Below, one piece after another: positions 8,846 to 17,879 of a stretch of DNA of 64,000 bases. The translations under genes and the position numbers were made by a program. The notes under the pieces were generated by a model. That model had not been told where the DNA came from, did not search any database, and worked only from the letters and a program-made list of their open reading frames with translations. Source of the stretch: Amphiplicatus metriothermophilus (GTDB taxonomy: Bacteria > Pseudomonadota > Alphaproteobacteria > Caulobacterales > Parvularculaceae); assembly GCF_900199215.1 (NCBI RefSeq), contig NZ_FZQA01000001.1, positions 620,001-684,000 on the forward strand, given 5' to 3'. How positions within the stretch are numbered: position 1 is the first letter of the stretch; every line of letters begins with the position of its first letter.

Positions 8846-9607
8846 TCACTTCGGCTGCATGCGGATCGCGCCGTCGAGCCTGATGACGGCGCCGTTCAGC
8901 ATGACGTTTCGGCAAATCTCGACCGCCAGCGAAGCGAACTCCGCCGGCCGCCCGAGCCGCTTTGGAAAGGGAACCATCGCGGCGAGCGCTTCCTGAATCT
9001 TGGGGTCCATGCCCGCCATCATGGGCGTTTCGAAAATCCCCGGCGCGATGGTGTTGCACCGCACGCCGGCGTTCATCAGATCGCGCGCGACCGGCAGGGT
9101 CATCGCCGCCACGGCGCCCTTCGACGCCGAATAGGCGGCCTGCCCGATCTGCCCTTCGAAGGCGGCGACCGAGGCGGTGTTGATGATGACGCCGCGCTCG
9201 CCGTCCTCAAGCGGGTCGAGCTTCTCCATTTCCGCCGCGACGAGACGGATGCAGTTGAAGGCGCCGATCAGGTTGACCTCGATCACCTTCCGGAAGCTGT
9301 CGAGACGGTGGGGGCCGTTCTTGCCGACGGTCTTTTCTCCGATCGCGATTCCGGCGCAGTTGACCAGCACGCGCGGCGTCCCGATCGCGTCCAGGGTGTT
9401 CGCGAGCGCGGCCTGCACGCTTTGTTCGTCGGCGACGTTCGCGGAACAGAAGACGCCGCCGAGCTTTTCGGCCAGCGCCTCGCCCTTATCCGCGTTGAGA
9501 TCCCAGATCGCGACCTTCGCGCCCTCGCGCGCGAGCGCCTCGGCGGTCGCGGCGCCGAGGCCGGAAGCGCCGCCGGTGACGATGGCCGAAGCGGCGGAGA
9601 GTTTCAT
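8846..9607 (-). CDS. SDR family oxidoreductase (HSD17B10-type 3-hydroxyacyl-CoA dehydrogenase)
   Basis: Classical short-chain dehydrogenase of 253 residues. Seen: TGGASGLG (11-18) for NAD binding, acidic Asp36 after strand 2 favouring NAD over NADP, NCAG (83-86), and catalytic Ser146, Tyr159 and Lys163 (YSASK). The sequence around INTASVAAFEGQIGQAAYSASKG is that of type II 3-hydroxyacyl-CoA dehydrogenases, which act in beta-oxidation of fatty or branched acyl-CoA. It starts 39 nt after the rpsO stop and lies in the same direction as rpsO and pnp, so co-transcription is likely, although its function has no link to theirs. Substrate is inferred from family only. Confidence 0.88.
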   Translation of the reverse strand: MKLSAASAIVTGGASGLGAATAEALAREGAKVAIWDLNADKGEALAEKLGGVFCSANVADEQSVQAALANTLDAIGTPRVLVNCAGIAIGEKTVGKNGPHRLDSFRKVIEVNLIGAFNCIRLVAAEMEKLDPLEDGERGVIINTASVAAFEGQIGQAAYSASKGAVAAMTLPVARDLMNAGVRCNTIAPGIFETPMMAGMDPKIQEALAAMVPFPKRLGRPAEFASLAVEICRNVMLNGAVIRLDGAIRMQPK

Positions 9608-9646
9608 CGGGTCTTCTTCCTTTCGCGCTTCCCGGGCCGGGCGCGG

Positions 9647-9916
9647 TCAGCGCCGCAGGCCGAGCCGCTCGATCAGAGTCTTGTAACGCGCTTCGTCGCA
9701 GCGCTTGACGTAATCGAGCAGCCGCCGGCGCTGCGAGACCAGCTTCAGCAGCCCGCGGCGGGAATGGTTGTCCTTCTTGTGGTCCTTGAAGTGCTCGGTG
9801 AGGTTGGCGATTCGCTCCGACAGGATCGCGATCTGCACCTCGGGCGAGCCGGTGTCGCCAGGCTTGGCGGCGAATTCCTTGATGAGCTGGGCCTTGCGCT
9901 CAGGCGTGATCGACAT
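9647..9916 (-). CDS. rpsO: 30S ribosomal protein S15
   Basis: Primary 16S rRNA binding protein of the small subunit platform. The protein has 89 residues, the standard length, starting [15 protein letters not shown] and containing [35 protein letters not shown] and [13 protein letters not shown] longer upstream frame exists but is not S15-like. The leader contains a stable hairpin (9948-9973). S15 controls its own mRNA through leader structure in several bacteria, so this may be the control element, but no S15-type pseudoknot was demonstrated here. Confidence 0.98.
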   Translation of the reverse strand: MSITPERKAQLIKEFAAKPGDTGSPEVQIAILSERIANLTEHFKDHKKDNHSRRGLLKLVSQRRRLLDYVKRCDEARYKTLIERLGLRR

Positions 9917-9947
9917 TCTTCGCTCCACGGCGTCGGGACGATGCCGG

Positions 9948-9973
9948 CCCTGCCGGGACGCCGTCCAGCAGGG
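9948..9973 (-). promoter_or_regulatory. Stable hairpin in the rpsO leader
   Basis: CCCTGC (minus) pairs with GCAGGG, with an inner GGAC/GTCC stem. It lies 31-57 nt upstream of the rpsO start codon and has no T-tract, so it is not a terminator. It is a candidate S15 autoregulatory or mRNA-stability element. Confidence 0.4.
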
Positions 9974-9989
9974 TCGAGATATGATCGGG

Positions 9990-10018
9990 CTTATGGCGGA
10001 TCGACGCCGGGAAAGCAA
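9990..10018 (-). promoter_or_regulatory. Possible rpsO promoter
   Basis: On the minus strand TTGCTT, 17 nt, CATAAG. Both boxes are weak matches (3 and 4 of 6) but spacing is ideal and it sits about 75 nt upstream of rpsO, in the 176-nt truB-rpsO gap. An internal rpsO promoter is common in this operon type. Confidence 0.3.
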
Positions 10019-10092
10019 GCCGCGCGGGAGAGGAGGAGAAACAGGCGCGCAGGCGGAACGGCGCCCGCCCACGGCGCCCGGCTTCTTAAGAA

Positions 10093-11025
10093 TTAAGGAT
10101 TGAACACCCGCACCGGCTTGAGCTTGAGCCCGTCGAGTTCGCAGATGGCGACCGCCTCGCCATGCAGCGAGGCGAGCACCGCCGGCACGCGCCCGGCCTC
10201 GCCGGCGCGCACGCCGCGCGCGGTCGCAGGCGAGAGGACCGCCGGCTGGCCGCGCCGCAGCCTTTCGGCTTCGGGCCCGCCGATCGCCGCCTGCGGCAGG
10301 CCGGCGAGGGCGGCTTCGACCGGCAGCAGCGCCGCGTCGCGCGCCTCTGGCCCCTCCATCGTCTCGAGCGCGTCGAGCGTGACCGCCTCCTCGGCGCGGA
10401 ACGGGCCGACCGCCGTCCGCCGCAGGGCGCTGACATGGCCTTCCGTGCCGAGGGCGCGGGCCATGTCGCGCACGAGCGCGCGCACATAGGCGCCCTTGCC
10501 GGTGACGGCTTCGAACACGGCATGGTCGGGATCGGGCGTGTCGATCAGACGCAGCTCGCGAATCTCGACACGGCGCGGCTTAAGCGCGACCGTTTCGCCC
10601 TCGCGGGCGAGGTCGTAGGCGCGCTCGCCGGCGACCTTGACGGCGGAGAACTGCGGGGGAACCTGTTCTATCTCGCCGGTGAAACGCGCGAGGACCGCCT
10701 CGATCGCCGCCGCGTCGGGGCGGCGGTCGGCGCGGGCGATCACCGCGCCTTCGGCGTCGTCGGTCGCCGTCGCCGCGCCCCAGCGGGCGGTGAAGCGATA
10801 GACCTTCGCGGCCTCCATCACATAGGGCGCGGTCTTGGTGGCCTCGCCGAAGGCGATGGGCAGCACGCCCGTCGCCAGCGGGTCGAGCGTGCCGGCGTGG
10901 CCGGCCTTCTGGGCCTGGAACAGCCATTTCGCCTTCGCGACGGCTTCGGTCGAGCCGAGGTCATAAGCCTTGTCGAGCACCAGCCAGCCCGAAACCGGGC
11001 GGCCCTTCTTGCGGCGTCTTCCCAT
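10093..11025 (-). CDS. truB: tRNA pseudouridine(55) synthase
   Basis: Modifies U55 in the T-loop of tRNAs. The protein has 310 residues. Seen: start [19 protein letters not shown], the catalytic motif [14 protein letters not shown] with nucleophile Asp48, and later [13 protein letters not shown] typical of TruB. The C-terminal part after residue 245 is a divergent PUA-like extension. The ATG is preceded by GGAAGG/AGGA ribosome-site sequence; the 29 extra upstream codons look like noncoding. It is part of the rimP-to-pnp operon, but separated from rbfA by a GNAT gene. Confidence 0.97.
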   Translation of the reverse strand: MGRRRKKGRPVSGWLVLDKAYDLGSTEAVAKAKWLFQAQKAGHAGTLDPLATGVLPIAFGEATKTAPYVMEAAKVYRFTARWGAATATDDAEGAVIARADRRPDAAAIEAVLARFTGEIEQVPPQFSAVKVAGERAYDLAREGETVALKPRRVEIRELRLIDTPDPDHAVFEAVTGKGAYVRALVRDMARALGTEGHVSALRRTAVGPFRAEEAVTLDALETMEGPEARDAALLPVEAALAGLPQAAIGGPEAERLRRGQPAVLSPATARGVRAGEAGRVPAVLASLHGEAVAICELDGLKLKPVRVFNP

Positions 11026-11108
11026 TGATCCTGCTTCCTTCCGCGGCGCCGCGCGGATCGAACGGGCGGCGCCGATGGGGCGCGTTGAAACAGCCGCGCA
11101 CGGCGCGG

Positions 11109-11609
11109 TCAAGCCGGACGATCGAAGCGCATGACCAGGCAGTCGTCCTCGCCGAACCGGCGGCGCTCGACCGGGCGAAAGCCGATCCGCTCATAGAAGC
11201 GGATGGCGCGCGCATTGGAGGCCAAAGGGTCGATGATCACCGCCCTGACGGCGGGGTCGGCGAAGGCGCGCGCGAGGGCGAGACGCATCATCTGCGCGCC
11301 GACGCCGCGCCCGCGATCCCGCGCCTCGCCGATCCAGATGTCCAAGGCGCGAAGGCCGCTCTCGCAGTCGCCCCAGTAATGGGTTTCCTCAAGCGCCGGA
11401 TCGATGTCGCAGACGACGCCGACGGGCCGCCCGTCCTCCTCGAAGATCAAAATCTCGCTGAACGGATCATTTCGTTCGATCTCGGCGCGCCAGTCGGTTC
11501 GCCCGACGTCGTTGGGATTCGACGCGATCACGTCGGGGTCTTCGTCCCAGCGTTCGAGGAATCGCGCATCGTCCGGACGCGCCTTGCGCCATGTGATCGA
11601 GCCCGGCAT
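11109..11609 (-). CDS. GNAT family N-acetyltransferase
   Basis: Acetyl-CoA-dependent acetyltransferase of 166 residues. Seen: the GNAT fold with acetyl-CoA loop RDRGRGVGAQMMRLAL (Q/RxxGxG type), the central strand LRALDIWIGEA, and the C-terminal IIDPLASNARAIRFYERIGF signature. The DIWIGE...IDP.SN.RAI.FYE pattern resembles the AAC(6')-type/Acetyltransf_8 branch, but aminoglycoside resistance cannot be concluded. The start codon immediately follows the rbfA stop (0-nt gap), so it is translated from the same mRNA. In most relatives rbfA and truB are adjacent, making this a lineage-specific insertion. Confidence 0.85.
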   Translation of the reverse strand: MPGSITWRKARPDDARFLERWDEDPDVIASNPNDVGRTDWRAEIERNDPFSEILIFEEDGRPVGVVCDIDPALEETHYWGDCESGLRALDIWIGEARDRGRGVGAQMMRLALARAFADPAVRAVIIDPLASNARAIRFYERIGFRPVERRRFGEDDCLVMRFDRPA

Positions 11610-12008
11610 TCAGTCGTCCTTGCCCAGGTCGCGGCGCACTTTCGGGCTCGCCAGCAGCTCGTCGACGCGGCGCGCTTCGGCGAAGCTTTCATCGGCGACG
11701 AAGCGCAGCGCGGGGGTGAATTTCATGTCGATCCTGCGGCCCAAAAGGCCGCGGAGATAGGGCGCGATCCTGTTGAGCGCCGAGACCACTTCTTTTTCAT
11801 GCGCGCCGCCGAGCGGCGTGCAGAAGACGGTCGCCTGTTTGAGGTCGGGGCTCAGGCGCGCCTCGCTCACCGTGATCGACACGCCTTCGAGCGCCGGCTC
11901 GCGCAGATCCTCGCGCTGGAAAATCTCCACGAGCGCGTGGCGGACGAGCTCGCCCGCGCGCAGCTGGCGCTGCGAGGGGCCTTTCGAGGAAGAGAACTTT
12001 CTGCCCAT
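11610..12008 (-). CDS. rbfA: 30S ribosome-binding factor A
   Basis: Late 30S maturation factor with a KH-like fold that acts near helix 1 of 16S rRNA; also linked to cold adaptation. The protein has 132 residues. Seen: SQRQLRAGELVRHALVEIF at the start, then EARLSPDLKQATVFCTPLGG, LNRIAPYLRGLLGRRIDMKFTPALRFVAD, the RbfA core, and a short acidic/basic tail. It lies 122 nt downstream of infB in the conserved order infB-rbfA, with no gene in the gap. Confidence 0.96.
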   Translation of the reverse strand: MGRKFSSSKGPSQRQLRAGELVRHALVEIFQREDLREPALEGVSITVSEARLSPDLKQATVFCTPLGGAHEKEVVSALNRIAPYLRGLLGRRIDMKFTPALRFVADESFAEARRVDELLASPKVRRDLGKDD

Positions 12009-12130
12009 CGGCGTTCACCGTAGCTGGAAGCGGGAAAGAGAAGCCGAAAGCGCGAGAAACGCGGCGCCCGCGCGCGAAATCATCGCGTTCGCTTTTCGCC
12101 GCGCTCGTCTCGCCGCGCGCGTTCGTCCGC

Positions 12131-14749
12131 CTACAGCGTCCGCTTGATCTTCTCGACAGAGAAGCACTCGATCACGTCGCCCTGCTTGAGGTCGTCGTAA
12201 TTGGCGAAGCTCATGCCGCATTCCTGGCCGGCGACGACTTCGTTCACGTCGTCCTTGAAGCGTTTGAGCTGGGACAGCTCGCCTTCGTGGATGACCGTGT
12301 CGTCGCGGATGAGGCGCACCTTCGCGCCGCGGCGCACGACGCCTTCCGTGACCCGGCAGCCGGCGACCTTGCCGACCTTGGAGATGTTGAAGACCTCGAG
12401 AATCTCGGCGTTGCCGAGGAAGGTCTCGCGCAGCTCCGGCTCGAGCATGCCGGTCAGCGCGCCTTTGATGTCGTCGATCAGCTCGTAGATGATCGAATAA
12501 TAGCGGATCTCCACGCCTTCGCGCTGGGCGCGCTCGCGCGCGTCCTTGTTGGCGCGCACATTGAAGCCGATCACCGGCGCGCCCGAGGCGCCGGCGAGAA
12601 TGACGTCGCTTTCCGATACGCCGCCGACGCCGGTGTGCAGAATCCGCACGCGCACCTCGTCCGTCGACAGCTTGTCGAGCGAGCCCACGATGGCTTCGAC
12701 CGAGCCCTGCACGTCGCCCTTGATGACGAGCGGCAGCTCCTTGATCTCGGCGTCGCGAAGCTGCGCCATCATCTGTTCGAGCGAGGCCGCGCCGGCCGTC
12801 TTCGCGCTCGCCTTCTCGCGCTTCTTGCGCTGGCGATACTCGGCGATTTCGCGCGCGCGCGCTTCGGACTCGACGACGGCGAAGCGGTCGCCGGGCTCGG
12901 GCACGCCGTCGAGGCCGAGCACTTCCACCGGCTGGGCGGGCAGGGCTTGCGAAAGCTGCTGGCCGCGCTCGTCGATCAGGGCGCGGATCTTGCCCCATTC
13001 CGAGCCGACGACGACCACGTCGCCGCGCTTCAGCGCGCCGCGCTGGATGAGGAAGGTGGCGACCGGGCCGCGCCCCTTGTCGAGGCGCGCCTCGACGACG
13101 GAACCCTCCGCGGCGCGGTCGGGATTGGCCTTCAGCTCGAGAAGCTCCGCCTGCAGAAGAATCGCTTCGAGCAGCCCGTCGAGATTCTGTTTCTTAAGCG
13201 CCGAGACTTCGACGTCCTGCACGTCGCCGCCGAGGCTTTCGACCTGGATCTCATGTTGCAACAGGTCGGTCCTGACCCGCTGCGGGTCGGCGTCCGGCCT
13301 GTCGATCTTGTTGATGGCGACGATGATCGGCACGCCGGCGGCCCGGGCGTGGCTGATCGCCTCGACCGTCTGCGGCATGATCGAATCGTCGGCGGCCACG
13401 ACGAGCACGACGATGTCGGTCACCTGGGCGCCGCGGGCGCGCATCTGGGTGAAGGCGGCGTGGCCGGGCGTGTCGAGAAAGGTGATCTTGCGCCCGCCTT
13501 CCAGTTCGACCTGATAGGCGCCGATATGCTGGGTGATGCCGCCGGCCTCGCGCGCGACGACGTCGGTCTGGCGCAGGGCGTCGAGCAGCGACGTCTTGCC
13601 GTGATCGACATGGCCCATGACGGTGACCACCGGCGGGCGCGGCTTCATGTCGGCGGGATCGTCGGGCGGGCCGAACAGGCCTTCCTCGATGTCGGCCTCC
13701 GCGACGCGTTTGACGCTGTGGCCGAGCTCGACGGCGATGAGCTCGGCGGTGTCGGCGTCGAGCGTGGCGTTGGCCGTGACCATCTGGCCCTGCTTCATCA
13801 GCTCCTTGACCAGATCGACCGCGCGCATGGCCATGCGCTGGGCGAGCTCCTGCACGGTGATGGTTTCGGGGATGACCACTTCGCGCACCACCGCCTGGCG
13901 TTCGCCGCGCTGCTGGCGGGCGAGCTTCTCGCGCTCGCGCGCGCGGCGCACCGAGGCGAGCGAGCGCTGGCGTTCGTCGTCGTCGAGGGCGTTGGAGATG
14001 GTCAGCTTGCCGGTGCGCCGGCGGGGCTCTTCCTTGGTCTTGGCGGCCTCGCCGCGGCGTTCCTCGACCAGCTTGCGCTTGGTCTTGAGCCGGCCGCCGA
14101 GCTGGGCGAGGGGGTTGTCGGCCTCGGCGACGCGGACGGTCGCCTCCGCGCCGTCGTCGCGGCCCTTGCCGCGCGCCTCGGCCTTGGCTGCGTTGCGTTT
14201 CTTGCGCTCGCGCTCTTCTTCCTCGAGGGCCTGGCGGGCTTCTTCTTCGGCGCGCTGGCGGGCTTCGGCCTCGCGCCGGCGCCGCTCTTCCTCTTCGGCC
14301 TGCCGCTGGCGGTCCTCTTCGAGCCGGCGCCGCTCCTCGGCCTCGCGCGCCTCGCGTTCGGCGCGTTCGGCCTCCTCGCGCTTGCGGCGCTCGGCTTCTT
14401 CCTGGCGCGCCTTGATGAGGGCCGCGGCGCGCGCCTGCTTTTCCTCTTCGGAGAGCGTGCGCAGCACCGCGCCGGCGGGCTTTTTCTCTTCGACGGCCTT
14501 TTCCGGGGCGGCCTTTTCCGCGGCGGCTTTCCTGGCTTTCGGCGCGGCCTTCTGCTCCGGCGCGCCGGCCTCGGCCTTCTTCACGCCGAGCACGCCCCCG
14601 CGCCGGCGCTTGGTCTCGACCACCACGGTCTTGGTGCGCCCGTGCGAAAAGCTCTGCTTGACCGCGCCGCGTTCGGTGCGGCGCAGGGAAAGCGGGCGGC
14701 GGCCGGTCTTCGGCGCGGCTTCGGTTTTCGTATCGACGTCGTCGCTCAT
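12131..14749 (-). CDS. infB: Translation initiation factor IF-2
   Basis: GTPase that places fMet-tRNA on the 30S subunit and promotes subunit joining. The protein has 872 residues. Seen: [22 protein letters not shown] typical of alphaproteobacterial IF-2, then a long charged, Glu/Arg/Ala-rich coiled-coil region (about 60-260), an IF2_N domain (about 295-350), G1 GHVDHGKT near residue 377, G3 DTPGHAAF, G4 NKID, domain II, IF-2 domain 3 and the C-terminal fMet-tRNA-binding domain ending [15 protein letters not shown] use the ATG at MSDD; the longer upstream frame lacks similarity. It is flanked by ylxR and rbfA as usual. Confidence 0.98.
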   Translation of the reverse strand: MSDDVDTKTEAAPKTGRRPLSLRRTERGAVKQSFSHGRTKTVVVETKRRRGGVLGVKKAEAGAPEQKAAPKARKAAAEKAAPEKAVEEKKPAGAVLRTLSEEEKQARAAALIKARQEEAERRKREEAERAEREAREAEERRRLEEDRQRQAEEEERRRREAEARQRAEEEARQALEEEERERKKRNAAKAEARGKGRDDGAEATVRVAEADNPLAQLGGRLKTKRKLVEERRGEAAKTKEEPRRRTGKLTISNALDDDERQRSLASVRRAREREKLARQQRGERQAVVREVVIPETITVQELAQRMAMRAVDLVKELMKQGQMVTANATLDADTAELIAVELGHSVKRVAEADIEEGLFGPPDDPADMKPRPPVVTVMGHVDHGKTSLLDALRQTDVVAREAGGITQHIGAYQVELEGGRKITFLDTPGHAAFTQMRARGAQVTDIVVLVVAADDSIMPQTVEAISHARAAGVPIIVAINKIDRPDADPQRVRTDLLQHEIQVESLGGDVQDVEVSALKKQNLDGLLEAILLQAELLELKANPDRAAEGSVVEARLDKGRGPVATFLIQRGALKRGDVVVVGSEWGKIRALIDERGQQLSQALPAQPVEVLGLDGVPEPGDRFAVVESEARAREIAEYRQRKKREKASAKTAGAASLEQMMAQLRDAEIKELPLVIKGDVQGSVEAIVGSLDKLSTDEVRVRILHTGVGGVSESDVILAGASGAPVIGFNVRANKDARERAQREGVEIRYYSIIYELIDDIKGALTGMLEPELRETFLGNAEILEVFNISKVGKVAGCRVTEGVVRRGAKVRLIRDDTVIHEGELSQLKRFKDDVNEVVAGQECGMSFANYDDLKQGDVIECFSVEKIKRTL

Positions 14750-14885
14750 CAAAACTCCGTTTTCGCCGCGGCGCGCGGCGGGCTCTGTCGCGGGCGCGTC
14801 GCGCCCTGATCGAAAGCCGCACTGGACATAACGCCCAAAGCGGCCGGGGTCCACTGCCGCCCGTCGAAACGGGCCCGATCGTCGC

Positions 14886-15524
14886 TCACGGCGCGGGCGC
14901 GTCCTGCGTCGCGACGCAAAGAACCGGCCGAAATCCGTCGAGCCGGCGCGCTTCGCGCAGCACCCGCGCCGCCGCCGGTCCGGAAAGCAGGGCGGCGTAG
15001 ACGACGCCGTCCTTGCCCAGGGCCGCCGACTGCGCCGCCGCGTCGAAGGCGCGCAGCACCGGCAGGCCGCGGGCGAGACGCGCGAGCTTTTCCGCGCCGT
15101 CCTCGCCTGCGTCGGTCGCCGTCGCCAGCGCGGCGGCGCGGCCCTCCTTCAGCGCGGCGCGGGCCTGGTCGAAGCCGACGGCCAGCGCGCCGGCCCGGCG
15201 CGCCAGGCCTAGCGCCGCGAGCAGGCGCGCTTCAAGCCCGGCCTCGATCGCCGCGGCGAAATCCTCCGGACCCTGACCGTCGGGCAGAACGGCCGGCCGC
15301 CTGAAGGCTCTTGCGAAGAGCCCCTTGGCGGCGGCCTTCACGATCGCCTCGCGCCGCGCCGACGTCCAGGCGCCGCGTCCGGGCAGATCGCCGGCGAGGT
15401 CCGGCGTCACGCGCCCCTGCGGGTCGAGGACGAAGCGGATCATCGTCTCGGGCGATCGCGCCTCGCCGGAGGCGATGCATGTGCGCGCGCGTTCCTTCGC
15501 GCGGCCTTCAGGCGGTTTCGTCAG
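14886..15524 (-). CDS. YlxR/DUF448 RNA-binding protein with L7Ae-like C-terminus, probable CTG start
   Basis: Small RNA-binding protein of the nusA-infB operon; YlxR has been linked to RNA-based regulation, and the C-terminal half ([21 protein letters not shown]) resembles the L7Ae/kink-turn fold. The only ATG in the frame (15443) would start at [18 protein letters not shown], but the conserved DUF448 front [14 protein letters not shown] is encoded in frame just upstream, and no ATG, GTG or TTG precedes it. A CTG at 15522-15524, inside the end of nusA, follows AGGAGGAGG at about 6-nt spacing, so I annotate that as the likely start (212 residues, overlapping nusA by 17 nt). The conservative alternative is 14886-15443 (185 residues). 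Confidence 0.8.
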   Translation of the reverse strand: MTKPPEGRAKERARTCIASGEARSPETMIRFVLDPQGRVTPDLAGDLPGRGAWTSARREAIVKAAAKGLFARAFRRPAVLPDGQGPEDFAAAIEAGLEARLLAALGLARRAGALAVGFDQARAALKEGRAAALATATDAGEDGAEKLARLARGLPVLRAFDAAAQSAALGKDGVVYAALLSGPAAARVLREARRLDGFRPVLCVATQDAPAP

Positions 15525-17115
15525 CGGCCTCCTCCTGCGCTTCTTCCTCGTCGCGGCGCAGATCCTCCTCGCTGATCCAGCCCGCCGCGACGCGCGCGCG
15601 CATGATCAGATCCTCTGCATCCTCGGGCGCGATCTTGTACGCTTCGAGAATGCCTTCGTAATGCTTGCGCTCGCCGTCGACACGCTCGGTCCAGCCGGTC
15701 AGATCGTCCGTGGCGCAGCCGGCGAGATCCTCGACGGTCTTGACGCCGTTCTCGCCGAGGGCGACGACCATCTTGAGATCGAGGCCGTCCATCTCCGCGA
15801 GCGCGTCCTCGACGCCGAGCTCGATTCGCCGCGCGTCGAGCTTCTTGGCCTCTTCTTCGAGATAGTCGTTGGCGCGGGCCTGAAGCTCCTGCGCGGTCTC
15901 CTCGTCGATGCCGTCGATGTCCATCAGCTCCTCGAGATCGACGAAGGCGATCTCCTCGATCTTGGCGAAGCCTTCGGACACCAGAAGGCCGGCCATCATG
16001 TCGTCCACGTCGAGCGCCTGCATGAACAGCTCCGAGCGCTGACGGAACTCCTCCTGACGCTTCGCGGACTCCTCCTCCTCGGTCATGATGTCGATCTCGA
16101 AGCCGGTGAGCTGCGAGGCGAGGCGCACGTTCTGGCCGCGCCGGCCGATGGCCAGCGAAAGCTGCTCGTCGGGCACCACCACCTCGATGCGCTCAAGCTC
16201 CTCGTCGAGCACGACCTTGGCGACCTCCGCCGGGGCGAGCGCGTTGACCACGAAGGTCGCCGAATCCGGCGCCCAGGGCACGATGTCGATTTTCTCCCCG
16301 GCGAGCTCGTTGACGACCGCCTGCACGCGCGAGCCGCGCATGCCGACGCAGGCGCCGACGGGGTCGATCGAGCTGTCCTTGGACCAGACGGCGATCTTGG
16401 CGCGGCTGCCGGGATCGCGCGCGACGGCCTTGATCTCGATCACGCCGTCATAGACCTCCGGCACTTCCTGTTCGAAGAGCTTGGCCATGAACTGCGGATG
16501 CGAGCGCGAGAGGAAGATCTGCGGCCCGCGCGGTTCGCGGCGCACGTCCATGATATAGGCGCGCACCCGGTCGCCGTTGCGATAGGCCTCGCGGGGAAGC
16601 TGCTGGTCGCGGCGGATGACCGCTTCGGCGCGGCCGAGATCGACGATCACGTGCCCGTACTCGACGCGCTTGACGATGCCGTTGACGATCTCGCCGATCC
16701 GGTCCTTGTAGTCTTCATACTGACGGTCGCGTTCGGCCTCGCGCACCTTCTGGGTGATGACCTGTTTGGCGGCCATGGCGGCGACGCGGCCGAAATCGAT
16801 CGGCGGCAGCGGTTCGGAGATGAAGTCGCCGACATTCGCCGCCGGATTCTTGTGGCGCGCGCTTTCGAGATCGATCTCGGTGGCGTCGTTCTCGACCGCC
16901 TCAACCACTTCGAGCAGCCGCCACAGACGGGTCTCGCCGGTCTTCGGGTTGATCTCGGCCTTGATATTGGTCTCGTGGCCGTAGCGCGAGCGCGCGGCGC
17001 GGGCGAGCGCGTCCTCCATCGCGGCGATCACGAGCGACTTGTCGATGGTCTTCTCGCGCGCGACCGCGTCGGCGATCTGGATCAGCTCAAGCCTGTTCGC
17101 GCTAATCGCGGTCAT
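15508..17115 (-). CDS. nusA: Transcription termination/antitermination factor NusA
   Basis: RNA polymerase-binding factor controlling pausing, termination and antitermination. The protein has 535 residues. Domains seen: N-terminal polymerase-binding domain (1-130, [11 protein letters not shown]), S1 (about 135-200, [22 protein letters not shown]), two KH domains (about 230-345, [24 protein letters not shown] and [17 protein letters not shown]), then two acidic helix-hairpin-helix repeats (about 370-510) and a very acidic tail. The start overlaps the rimP stop by 4 nt (ATGA), implying translational coupling. The last codons overlap the proposed ylxR start. Confidence 0.98.
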   Translation of the reverse strand: MTAISANRLELIQIADAVAREKTIDKSLVIAAMEDALARAARSRYGHETNIKAEINPKTGETRLWRLLEVVEAVENDATEIDLESARHKNPAANVGDFISEPLPPIDFGRVAAMAAKQVITQKVREAERDRQYEDYKDRIGEIVNGIVKRVEYGHVIVDLGRAEAVIRRDQQLPREAYRNGDRVRAYIMDVRREPRGPQIFLSRSHPQFMAKLFEQEVPEVYDGVIEIKAVARDPGSRAKIAVWSKDSSIDPVGACVGMRGSRVQAVVNELAGEKIDIVPWAPDSATFVVNALAPAEVAKVVLDEELERIEVVVPDEQLSLAIGRRGQNVRLASQLTGFEIDIMTEEEESAKRQEEFRQRSELFMQALDVDDMMAGLLVSEGFAKIEEIAFVDLEELMDIDGIDEETAQELQARANDYLEEEAKKLDARRIELGVEDALAEMDGLDLKMVVALGENGVKTVEDLAGCATDDLTGWTERVDGERKHYEGILEAYKIAPEDAEDLIMRARVAAGWISEEDLRRDEEEAQEEAADETA

Positions 17116-17660
17116 GGGTGTTCTCCATGCTGTCGTTTCTCATCGGTCGTCTCCGTTGCGGCGGCCTGCTTGGCCGCAGTGAGGCTCTCGCGGATCAGCG
17201 CGTCGGTGAGGACGAGCTTGGCCGCGGAAATCCAGGCGAAAGGAATGAGGGCGGTTTCTTCCTCGCCCTCGATGTCGAGCATGACGTTCTCGCCCTCGAC
17301 CCCGGCGAGCGTTCCGCGAAAGCGCCTGCGGCCCTCGACGACGCGGTCGAGCTCGATCTTCGCTTCGTAGCCCTGCCAGTCCTCGAAATCCTTCAGGCGC
17401 GTGAGCGGCCGGTCGATGCCGGGCGAGGAGACCTCGAGCCGGTAGGCGCCGGCGATCGGATCGGCCTCGTCGAGAACCGGCGAGAGCGCGCGCGAAAGGG
17501 CGGCGCAGTCCTCCGCCGACATGGTCTTGTCGGACCGCTCGGCCATGACCTGCAGCGTCAGCGCCTGCTTGCCGCTCACGCGCACGCGCACCAGCTCGAA
17601 GCCGGCGTCGCGGACGACCGGTTCGATGAGGGCGGCGATCTTTTCCTCGATCGGCTGCAC
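17112..17660 (-). CDS. rimP: Ribosome maturation factor RimP
   Basis: 30S assembly factor needed for S12 incorporation. The protein has 182 residues. Seen: the N-terminal domain IAALIEPVVRDAGFELVRVRVSG, LSRALSPVLDEADPIAGAYRLEVSSPGIDRPL (the RimP signature) and a C-terminal SH3-like domain (FRGTLAGVEGENVMLDIEG). The start is GTG at the VQPIEEK position; the much longer ATG-started frame upstream crosses the terminator hairpin and is not conserved. It is the first gene of the nusA operon, with its own promoter and an attenuator-like hairpin in the leader. Confidence 0.95.
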   Translation of the reverse strand: MQPIEEKIAALIEPVVRDAGFELVRVRVSGKQALTLQVMAERSDKTMSAEDCAALSRALSPVLDEADPIAGAYRLEVSSPGIDRPLTRLKDFEDWQGYEAKIELDRVVEGRRRFRGTLAGVEGENVMLDIEGEEETALIPFAWISAAKLVLTDALIRESLTAAKQAAATETTDEKRQHGEHP

Positions 17661-17687
17661 GCGTGTCTCCGGGGCGGGCCTGGAACG

Positions 17688-17712
17688 AAAAAGCGGGCCC
17701 CGCGGGGCCCGC
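17688..17712 (-). terminator. Intrinsic terminator/attenuator in the rimP leader
   Basis: On the minus strand a perfect 9-bp stem GCGGGCCCC/GGGGCCCGC is followed directly by TTTTT. It lies between the predicted promoter (17743-17771) and the rimP GTG, so every rimP-nusA-infB transcript from that promoter must read through it. E. coli has terminators in the corresponding leader, and NusA controls its own operon there; the same logic here is inference. Confidence 0.75.
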
Positions 17713-17742
17713 TTTCGAAAAGCTTCGATAGCGTTTGACGGG

Positions 17743-17771
17743 AATATAGGGCGCCGGCGGCGGCTTGTCAG
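17743..17771 (-). promoter_or_regulatory. Promoter of the rimP-nusA-infB operon
   Basis: Minus strand: CTGACA, exactly 17 nt, TATATT, close to the sigma-70 consensus (5 of 6 in each box). Transcription would start near 17736 and give a leader of about 75 nt containing the terminator hairpin. Confidence 0.65.
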
Positions 17772-17879
17772 CCCCCCATGCGCCGCGCGTCGGCAGGAGC
17801 GTCGATTGGTTAACAAACTCTGAATTTCTGGCGCGAAAGTTGAAACGGGCCTCAGGCGCAACCGCAAGAGGCCGCTCCC

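Noticed and set aside
11109-11609. GNAT protein as an aminoglycoside 6'-acetyltransferase resistance gene
   Set aside because: The general pattern is shared by many GNAT proteins, and the gene sits in a core operon with host composition. Resistance cannot be supported.
12287-14809. An 840-codon plus-strand frame opposite infB
   Set aside because: It mirrors the codon bias of infB and has Asp/His/Leu-rich low-complexity sequence with no family motif; infB has full conserved domains.
15325-17370. A 681-codon plus-strand frame opposite nusA and rimP
   Set aside because: Antisense shadow; NusA and RimP signatures are intact on the other strand.
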